Source: Salipiger marinus (lineage in GTDB: Bacteria; Pseudomonadota; Alphaproteobacteria; Rhodobacterales; Rhodobacteraceae). From it: a stretch of DNA of 64,000 nt. Made by a program: the position numbers and the translations under genes. Shown piece by piece: positions 58,124 through 64,000 of the stretch. The notes under the pieces are model-generated. The model was given only the letters and a program-made list of their open reading frames with translations. It was not told the DNA's origin and did no database searches. The DNA is taken from the NCBI RefSeq assembly GCF_900100085.1, contig NZ_FNEJ01000006.1, forward strand, positions 1 to 64,000, written 5' to 3'. Position 1 is the stretch's first letter. Every line of letters starts with the position of its first letter.

Positions 58124-58515
58124 CAGGCGCGGTCCATATGCTCCGGCCCGAAGGCGCCCGGCAGCAGCCCCGCCACCGTCATCTCCTGCTCCAGCCCGTC
58201 CAGCGTCGCCAGCACCACCCGCACCTCGCCCCGGGCGAATTCCGCCAGCTTCTGGCGGCAGCCGCCGCAGGGCGCCACCGGCAGCGGGCTGTCGGCGATC
58301 ACATAGGCCTCGGCGATCTCGGTCTCGCCCGCCGCCACCATGGCGGCAATGGCCCCCGCCTCGGCGCAGGTGCCCTCGGGATAGGCGACGTTCTCGACAT
58401 TGCAGCCGACATAAACCGCCCCCGAGGCAGAGCGCAGCGCCGCCCCCACCTTGAACCGCGAATAGGGCACATAGGCGTTTTCGCGCACCGCGCGCGCAGC
58501 ATCAGCAAGCGACAT
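58123..58515 (-). CDS. cdd: Cytidine deaminase
   Basis: The 130-residue enzyme has the two zinc-ligand motifs CAE (GTCAEAGAIAAMVAAGE) and PCGGC (APCGGCRQKLAEF), and substrate-binding YSRFKVGAAL with GCNVENVAYPEG. It converts cytidine to uridine. GAAGGGGATCCC precedes ATG 58513-58515. It is the first gene of cdd-deoA-deoB-add-upp. Confidence 0.96.
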   Translation of the reverse strand: MSLADAARAVRENAYVPYSRFKVGAALRSASGAVYVGCNVENVAYPEGTCAEAGAIAAMVAAGETEIAEAYVIADSPLPVAPCGGCRQKLAEFARGEVRVVLATLDGLEQEMTVAGLLPGAFGPEHMDRA

Positions 58516-58612
58516 GGGATCCCCTTCGTCTCTCCGGAACCACCCATGTTGCGAAGCCACGGGCACAAAGGCAAGCCGCCTCCTTCATCTTGCCCCTAAA
58601 CTCCACGGGGGT

Positions 58613-58633
58613 GCGGGGGTGTGAAACCCCCGC
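58613..58633 (-). terminator. Hairpin downstream of alkB
   Basis: GCGGGGGT and ACCCCCGC flank the loop GTGAA, 31 bp after the alkB stop on the minus strand. There is no T-tract, so it is only a probable terminator. The rest of 58516-58663 holds the cdd promoter region. Confidence 0.45.
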
Positions 58634-58663
58634 GTCGCTGCCGCGCAGCCCGCACGACGCCGC

Positions 58664-59809
58664 TCAGGACGCCCCGCGCGGCAGCGGCAGAGCGCCCCGG
58701 TTATACGCCGACCAGTCCTCGATCTCGGGATACCAGCGCCGCCGCCATGCCCGCACCCTCGGGTTCATGATCCGCCGCCACAGCGGCGGGATCATCGCGG
58801 CCATGGTCATCACCGGATAGCCATAGGGCAGCTGCGGCGCCTCGGTCTCGGCATAGCTCTGCAGCAGGGGAAAGCGCCGGTCGGGCTTGTAATGATGGTC
58901 CGAATGGCGCTGCAGGTTGATGAGCAGCCAGTTGGTGGCCCTATGCGAGGCGTTCCACGAATGATGCGGCTTCACATGCTCATAGCGCCCCTCGCCCAGA
59001 TGCTTGCGGGTCAGCGCGTAATGCTCGACGTAATTGGTCAGCTCCAGCTGCCAGATCGCCACCCCCGCCTGCACCAGAAACAGCGCCAGACCACCCCAGC
59101 CGCCCAAGGCAGCCGCCAGCGCCAGCAGCGCCGCCTGCAGGCCAAGATACAGCCAGAACGGGTTGCGCCGGTGCCACCATGGCAGGCCGCGCCGCGCCAG
59201 CAGCGCCGCCTCGGCGCGGAAGGCCGAGCGCGGGCAGTCGCGCAACACCCGCGCGTAATAGCGGTGAAACCCCTCGTTATAGCGCGCGCTGACCGGATCG
59301 CGCGGCGTGCCGACCCAGAGGTGATGCACCAGCAGATGTTCCGACCGGAAATGCGAATAAAGCACCATGGCCAGCAACAGGTCGCCCAGCCGCCGCTCCA
59401 GCCGGTTGCGCTGGTGCAAAAGCTCGTGGGAATAGACGATGCCCACCGTGCCGGTCATCACCCCCGTGCCGAAGAACAGCCCGAATTTCTCCCACCCGCC
59501 CAGATGCGTGCTGGCCTGCACATACCAGATCAGCCCGAACAGCGTCACCGCCTGCACCGGCGCCCAGAGCATGACGCCTAAGCGATACCAGCGCAGCGCC
59601 GCCTCGGGGGTCTGCGGATCGGCATTCTGCTCGTTAAGACCCAGCGCCGCATCCAGCGCCGAAAACAGATACCATGTCACCAGCGGCGCCAGCAGCACCC
59701 ACAGCCCGCCCTGCACCGCCCCCAGCCACAGCAGCGGCGGCAGCGCATAGACCAGCCAGAACGGCAGCGCGGCGCCAAGGCGCGAGATCGAAGCGGTGGT
59801 CGTGACCAT
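58664..59809 (-). CDS. alkB: Alkane 1-monooxygenase (AlkB family)
   Basis: The 381-residue integral membrane di-iron enzyme has the three histidine boxes HELLHQRN, EHLLVHH and LQRHSDHH, and the AlkB-specific NYVEHYAL segment. About six hydrophobic helices flank them. It hydroxylates terminal carbons of alkanes or related chains and needs a rubredoxin/reductase pair, not encoded nearby. ATG 59807-59809 has GGATATGGG before it. It lies downstream of mutY on the same strand. Confidence 0.92.
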   Translation of the reverse strand: MVTTTASISRLGAALPFWLVYALPPLLWLGAVQGGLWVLLAPLVTWYLFSALDAALGLNEQNADPQTPEAALRWYRLGVMLWAPVQAVTLFGLIWYVQASTHLGGWEKFGLFFGTGVMTGTVGIVYSHELLHQRNRLERRLGDLLLAMVLYSHFRSEHLLVHHLWVGTPRDPVSARYNEGFHRYYARVLRDCPRSAFRAEAALLARRGLPWWHRRNPFWLYLGLQAALLALAAALGGWGGLALFLVQAGVAIWQLELTNYVEHYALTRKHLGEGRYEHVKPHHSWNASHRATNWLLINLQRHSDHHYKPDRRFPLLQSYAETEAPQLPYGYPVMTMAAMIPPLWRRIMNPRVRAWRRRWYPEIEDWSAYNRGALPLPRGAS

Positions 59810-59952
59810 GAGCCCATATCCTTGACGATCCGGCATCGGGGCGGCTCGGGCTGCCGTAACAGGGGCGCGGGCCCGCTGCCGGCAAGCTGCGACATCACCC
59901 TAGCAGGCAATGGCGCGATTTCACTGCGGCATCTCGCGCCGGTCAAGCCCGC

Positions 59953-61008
59953 TCAGCGCCCCACCAGCGCAAAGGCCTTGCGCATGACGGTGGGCAGCGC
60001 CTCGGGGTCAAAGGTGTCGGGCTCCACGAACATGCCGCGCGCAGGCGCGCGGTCCATGGGCACCAGGGCCGTGCGCACCACCAGCCGCAGGTGGAAATGC
60101 GTGAAGGTGTGCCGCGCCTCTTCGGACACGGTCTTCCATTCGGCGCGGATGGGCGGCGCCTCCTCGGGCGGGGTCTCGGACCAGTCGCTGCCCGGCCAGC
60201 CCAGCATCCCGCCCAGAAGCCCGCTGTCGGGGCGCTGTTCCAGCAGCCATGCGCCATCGACCCGCCGCGCCAGATAGGCGATGCCCAGCCGGGTGGGCTT
60301 GCGCTTCTTCGGGGTCTTCTTCGGCAGTTCAAGCTGGGTGCCCGCTGCCCAGGCCGCGCAGGGGCCGCGCCACGGGCAGAGCCCGCAGAGCGGATTGCGC
60401 GGCGTGCAGACCGTGGCGCCCAGATCCATCACCGCCTGCGCGTAATCGCCGGGCCGGGTCTGCGGCGTCAGGGCTGCGGCATGGGCGGTCAGCACCGGCT
60501 TGGCCTGCGGCAGCGGCATGTGTTCGTCATGAAGCCGCGCCATGACCCGTTCCACATTGCCGTCCACCACCACTTCGGGCCGGTCAAAGGCGATGGCCGC
60601 CACCGCCGCCGCCGTATAGGGCCCGATCCCCGGCAGGGCGCGCAGCCCCTCCAGCGTGTCGGGAAACACCCCGCCGTGATCGCTGGCCACGGCGCGGGCG
60701 CATTTCAGCAGGTTGCGGGCGCGGGCGTAATAGCCAAGCCCGGCCCATGCCGCCATCACCTCGGCATCCGGGGCGGCGGCCAGAGCGGTGACCGTGGGCC
60801 AGCGTGCAGTGAAGGCCAGAAAATACTCCTTCACCGCCGCGACAGTGGTCTGCTGCAGCATCACCTCGGACAGCCAGATGCGATAGGGATCCGGCACGAC
60901 ACCCGCCGCACGGTCGGCGGGGGACAACCGCCACGGCAGAACACGGGCATGGCGGTCATACCAGTGCAGCAGGTCGCGGGGCCTTGCCGGGTCACACACG
61001 TCTGACAT
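59953..61008 (-). CDS. mutY: A/G-specific adenine glycosylase
   Basis: The 351-residue MutY has the catalytic Glu in SEVMLQQT, the helix-hairpin-helix ALPGIGPYTAAAV, the catalytic Asp in VVDGNVERVMARL, and a [4Fe-4S] cluster motif C-x6-C-x2-C-x5-C as CTPRNPLCGLCPWRGPC. A C-terminal NUDIX-like domain recognises 8-oxoG. It removes A mispaired with 8-oxoG. MSDVCDPARP at 61008 matches family length. An ATG at 61029 is possible. It is divergent from the DUF721 gene. Confidence 0.94.
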   Translation of the reverse strand: MSDVCDPARPRDLLHWYDRHARVLPWRLSPADRAAGVVPDPYRIWLSEVMLQQTTVAAVKEYFLAFTARWPTVTALAAAPDAEVMAAWAGLGYYARARNLLKCARAVASDHGGVFPDTLEGLRALPGIGPYTAAAVAAIAFDRPEVVVDGNVERVMARLHDEHMPLPQAKPVLTAHAAALTPQTRPGDYAQAVMDLGATVCTPRNPLCGLCPWRGPCAAWAAGTQLELPKKTPKKRKPTRLGIAYLARRVDGAWLLEQRPDSGLLGGMLGWPGSDWSETPPEEAPPIRAEWKTVSEEARHTFTHFHLRLVVRTALVPMDRAPARGMFVEPDTFDPEALPTVMRKAFALVGR

Positions 61009-61094
61009 TCCCTTGATCGTTTGCCACATTCCTGATTCCGGACTGGCGCCGGAAGGCGCGGTCACTAGAATAGCGTCAGGCAGAGGGATTCAAG

Positions 61095-61601
61095 ATGGCA
61101 CGGCACAAGGGCACCACCTATGGCTTCGCGCGCACCTCGGGGCTGCTGAACTCGCAGATCCGCCGGGCCAGCGAATCCCGGGGCTTTGCGCAGTCCCGGC
61201 TGCTGACCCATTGGGAGGAGATCGCGGGCGCCGACATCGCCGCCATCGCCCGCCCGGTAGAGATCAGCTATGGCCGGGGCGGCTTTGGCGCCACGCTGAC
61301 CCTGCTGACCACCGGCGCGCAGGCACCGCTGCTGGAAATGCAGAAGGAACCGCTGCGCGAAAAGGTCAATGCCGTCTACGGCTACAACGCCATCGCCCGC
61401 ATCCGCATCACCCAGACCGCCGCAACCGGCTTTGCCGAAGGCCGGGTGGCCTTTGGCCACGCGCCCCGCAAACCCGCCGACACCCAAGCGCCGGAAATCA
61501 CCGCAGAGGCGGAGGGCGTGGCGGGGGGCATCGCCGATGACGGATTGCGGCAGGCGCTGGCGCGTCTTGCCGGCCATGTGATCGCCAAATCCCGCGGCTG
61601 A
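61095..61601 (+). CDS. DUF721 (DciA-like) family protein
   Basis: The 168-residue protein starts with a helical N-terminus (ARTSGLLNSQIRRASESRGF) and LLTHWEEIAGADIAAIARPV. This is followed by the TLTLLTTGAQAPLLEMQKEP core of DUF721, related to the DciA helicase operator in which the KH-like domain is shared. A less conserved C-terminal tail follows. Whether it loads DnaB here is not known. It is followed 32 bp later by the DsbA-like gene. Confidence 0.82.
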   Translation: MARHKGTTYGFARTSGLLNSQIRRASESRGFAQSRLLTHWEEIAGADIAAIARPVEISYGRGGFGATLTLLTTGAQAPLLEMQKEPLREKVNAVYGYNAIARIRITQTAATGFAEGRVAFGHAPRKPADTQAPEITAEAEGVAGGIADDGLRQALARLAGHVIAKSRG

Positions 61602-61633
61602 GCCGCGGCAGTTTTTACTCAAGAGGATCTCAG

Positions 61634-62311
61634 ATGACCCGAATTCTTCCCGTTGCAGCCCTTGCGACCGCCTTCGCCCTCGGCGGCGGCTGGCTTCTGA
61701 CCGGGCCCGGCCTTTCGGCCACGGGCGCCCTGCCCGGCGCTGCCGCAGCGCAGGACAGCACCGCCGAGGCCGAGGCGCCGCAGGTGATCGAGATGGTGAA
61801 GGGCGATGTCGACGCGCCGGTGGAGATGATCGAATACGCCTCCTACACCTGCCCGCACTGCGCCAGCTTCGCCACCAACGTGCTGCCGCAGATCGAGGAG
61901 AATTACATCGAGACCGGCAAGGTCAAGCTGGTCTACCGCGAGGTCTATTTCGACAAATACGGCATGTGGGCCTCGCTGGTGGCACGCTGCGGCGGGCCCG
62001 AGAAATTCTTCGGCATCACCGACATGATCTACAAGACCCAGAACGACTGGGTGCGGCAGAATTCGGATCAGGCCATTGCGGACAGCCTGCGCAAGATCGG
62101 CCTGATGGCCGGTGTGGGCCGCGACCAGCTGGATGCCTGCCTGAATGACGGCGAACAGCTGCGCACGCTGGTGGAATGGTATCAGGCCAACGCGACGCGC
62201 GACAACATCACCTCCACGCCGTCCTTCCTCATCGACGGCAAGCCCTATTCCAACATGTCCTACGAGGATTTCGCCGAAGTGCTGGACGAGCACGTCGGCG
62301 CAGCGGAATAA
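61634..62311 (+). CDS. DsbA-family periplasmic thioredoxin-fold protein
   Basis: The 225-residue protein has an N-terminal signal or anchor segment (MTRILPVAALATAFALGGGW), the redox motif CPHC at C73 and C76 in EYASYTCPHCASF, and the cis-Pro loop TSTPSFLIDGKPYS. It is of the DsbA/ScsC type, likely an oxidant or isomerase of periplasmic disulfides. AAGAGGATCTCAG precedes the ATG. A bidirectional hairpin follows the stop. Confidence 0.92.
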   Translation: MTRILPVAALATAFALGGGWLLTGPGLSATGALPGAAAAQDSTAEAEAPQVIEMVKGDVDAPVEMIEYASYTCPHCASFATNVLPQIEENYIETGKVKLVYREVYFDKYGMWASLVARCGGPEKFFGITDMIYKTQNDWVRQNSDQAIADSLRKIGLMAGVGRDQLDACLNDGEQLRTLVEWYQANATRDNITSTPSFLIDGKPYSNMSYEDFAEVLDEHVGAAE

Positions 62312-62319
62312 GACGGATC

Positions 62320-62351
62320 GCGCCGCGCCCGGATCGTGCCGGGCGCGGCGC
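62320..62351. terminator. Bidirectional terminator-like hairpin
   Basis: GCGCCGCGCCCGG and CCGGGCGCGGCGC form a 13-bp stem between the convergent DsbA-like and molybdenum hydroxylase genes. There is no long T-tract, but stem strength and location support a shared terminator. Confidence 0.65.
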
Positions 62352-62357
62352 CCTGCC

Positions 62358-64000
62358 TCAGCGTCCCGCCGCCTCCAGCGCGGCGATGACGCGGTCTGGC
62401 GTTGCGGGAATGTCGCGGATGCGCACGCCGCAGGCGTTGTGGATGGCGTTCAGCACCGCGCCCCCTGCCCCGGAAATGCCCAGTTCGCCCACGCCCTTGC
62501 TCTGCAGCGGGTTGGCGAAATCGTCGCGCTCTTCCAGAAACACCGCCTGCATGTCGCGCGGAATGTCGGCATGGGAGGCGATGTGGTAATTGGCCAGATC
62601 GCGGGTCACCACATGGCCGGTGCGCGGATCATGCGACATGTCCTCGTGCAGGGCGGATCCCACCCCCCAGATCATGCCACCCACCGCCTGAGACCGGGCG
62701 GTTTTTTCGTTCAGCACCCGGCCCATGGCAAAGGTGCCATGCATCCGGCGCACCCGCACCTCGCCGGTCCAACGATGCACCGCCACCTCGCAGAAATGCG
62801 CGCCGAACCCGGCAGAGAAATGGCTTTCCGCCGTCTTGCCGCCCTTGATCTCGGCCTCTTCCACCAGCACCTCGCCGGCCAGCAGGTCATTGATCGGCGC
62901 CTCCAGATTGGCGCCGCGCGCCAGCCCGTCCTGCAGGCTCAAATCCTCGGGCGCGCAGCCCAGCTTGGCGGCGAGCCGGTCGCGGATCTTCTTCGCGGCC
63001 AGAAACACCGCCGAGCCCGAGGAACTGGCGCCGAACGAGCCGCCAGAGCCGGAGGCGCCCGGCAGATCAGTGTCGCCCAGCTTGACCGTCACCTGCCCCG
63101 GCGGCAGGCCCAGCATTTCGGCGGCGACCTGCGTCAGCACGGCATAGGTGCCGGTGCCGATATCGGTCATGTCGGTTTCCACCACGGCACCTTCGGCAGA
63201 GAGCCGCACCCGGGCTGCGGATTTCACCAGCATGTTGGGCCGCGCCGCCGAGGCCATGCCCATGCCGATCAGCCAGTCGCCCTCCTGCCGCGCCCCCGGC
63301 GCCTGCCGGTCGGACCAGCCGAAGCTTTTTGCCCCTTCGCGCAGGCAGTCGGCCAGCGCGCGGGCGCTGAAGGGCTGTCCCGTCACCGGGTGCTGGTCGG
63401 GCAGGTTGCGCAGCCGCAGCTCCACCGGGCACATGCCCAGCGCGTCGGCAAGCTCGTCCATCGCCGCCTCGATGGCGATGACCCCCACCGCCTCGCCCGG
63501 GGCGCGGACCGAGCCAGCGCCCACGCGATGCACCCGCACCATGTCCTGCCGGAACCGCGTCGCGCGGGCGCCGTACAGAAACTGCGAGGCGCTGCTGACC
63601 GGTTCGGCAAATTCCTCTCCGGGCAGGTTCGACACCCGGTCGTCATGGCCCAGCGCCAGCAGCTTGCCTTCGGCATCGGCGGCCAGCTGCAGGTGCTGCC
63701 GCGTTTCGGTGCGGCGCAGCACGGCGTCAAACACGGTCTGCCGCGCCATGACCACACGCACCGGGCGGCCCAGTTCGCGCGCGGCCAGCGCCGCCGCCAC
63801 CGCCTCGGTGCCGATGCCCAGCTTGGAGCCGAAGCCGCCGCCGACATAGGGCGCGAGGATCTGCACCTGTTCGGGCGGGATCCCCACCGCATCGGCCAGT
63901 TCCTTGCGGTTGAAACGCAGCATCTGCAGCGCGCCGCGCAGGATCAGCCGGTCGCCCTGCCATTCGGCCACGGCAGCATGCGGCTCCATCGCCGCCGACG
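62358..64000 (-). CDS. Xanthine dehydrogenase-family molybdenum-binding subunit (partial at window edge)
   Basis: About 547 C-terminal residues are present. The frame runs off the right edge, in line with MEPHAAVAEWQGDRLILRGA. Seen are the molybdopterin-binding stretches YVGGGFGSKLGIGTEAVAAA, GAGSVRAPGEAVGVIAIEAA, GTGTYAVLTQVAAEMLGLPP and GASGSGGSFGASSSGSAVFL. The catalytic Glu motif is QSKGVGELGISGAGGAVLNA. This is the aldehyde/hypoxanthine oxidase large subunit, close to YagR/PaoC. The Fe-S and FAD subunits would be expected upstream, outside the window. Confidence 0.9.
   Translation of the reverse strand, partial: SAAMEPHAAVAEWQGDRLILRGALQMLRFNRKELADAVGIPPEQVQILAPYVGGGFGSKLGIGTEAVAAALAARELGRPVRVVMARQTVFDAVLRRTETRQHLQLAADAEGKLLALGHDDRVSNLPGEEFAEPVSSASQFLYGARATRFRQDMVRVHRVGAGSVRAPGEAVGVIAIEAAMDELADALGMCPVELRLRNLPDQHPVTGQPFSARALADCLREGAKSFGWSDRQAPGARQEGDWLIGMGMASAARPNMLVKSAARVRLSAEGAVVETDMTDIGTGTYAVLTQVAAEMLGLPPGQVTVKLGDTDLPGASGSGGSFGASSSGSAVFLAAKKIRDRLAAKLGCAPEDLSLQDGLARGANLEAPINDLLAGEVLVEEAEIKGGKTAESHFSAGFGAHFCEVAVHRWTGEVRVRRMHGTFAMGRVLNEKTARSQAVGGMIWGVGSALHEDMSHDPRTGHVVTRDLANYHIASHADIPRDMQAVFLEERDDFANPLQSKGVGELGISGAGGAVLNAIHNACGVRIRDIPATPDRVIAALEAAGR

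Overview
This window is a chromosome segment of a high-GC alphaproteobacterium. The best fit is the Rhodobacteraceae (Rhodobacter/Paracoccus-type Rhodobacterales). Supporting signs are a cytochrome bc1 operon in Rieske-cytochrome b-cytochrome c1 order with Rhodobacter-like proteins, a CcrM-type GANTC methyltransferase beside rnhB, an NDUFS4-like complex I accessory subunit, an RpoHII-type sigma factor, a CIRCE-controlled groESL operon, and a psd-pssA pair. Almost everything is ordinary, densely packed chromosomal sequence with many start/stop overlaps. Only the first kilobase looks foreign.

Layout. 1-1118: the 3' end of an IS5-family transposase, abutting a decapitated gene that resembles the C-terminal part of TniQ, next to a tRNA-Arg(UCU). 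1119-6043: a CoA-transferase with a decayed downstream gene, divergent from a class I fumarase/mesaconase and an aldehyde dehydrogenase. 6298-13728: complex I accessory subunit, uvrB, small envelope proteins, a universal stress protein under an FNR-like site, an atypical response regulator, DUF484-xerC and a glutathione S-transferase. 13810-17305: psd-pssA-PhnA-like cluster, an acetyltransferase, a lipoprotein and an outer-membrane beta-barrel. 17528-20263: petABC with a strong terminator. 20342-23680: thiamine ABC transporter thiBPQ behind a TPP riboswitch. 23773-28815: aroC, a chemoreceptor, ccrM and rnhB. 28899-31008: groESL with CIRCE. 31249-42274: transporter, DUF2161, TraB/GumN, M3 peptidase, an amino-acid ABC permease and binding protein, a membrane-anchored ThiF-like protein, dut, coaBC, ChaN and RpoHII. 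42596-54610: comM, a hydrolase, gshB-yraN-rsmI divergent from a PBP activator and glnD, an M48-like protein lacking its zinc motif, and a SPOR protein. 53981-58515: a nucleoside salvage operon cdd-deoA-deoB-add-upp. 58664-64000: alkB, mutY, a DUF721 protein, a DsbA-like thioredoxin and the 3' part of a molybdenum hydroxylase large subunit.

Functional groups. The salvage operon carries nucleosides through to sugar phosphates and UMP. thiBPQ imports thiamine and is switched off by TPP. petABC is the central quinol:cytochrome c oxidoreductase. The groESL, RpoHII/ChaN and FNR/USP units form the stress-response content. No CRISPR array, prophage, rRNA operon or obvious new defence system was seen. 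The items most worth a second look are the GANTC cluster in the ccrM promoter, the M48-like protein that has lost HEXXH, the receiver-degenerate CtrA-like regulator, the RpoHII-ChaN coupling, and the CoA-transferase/fumarase/aldehyde dehydrogenase locus.
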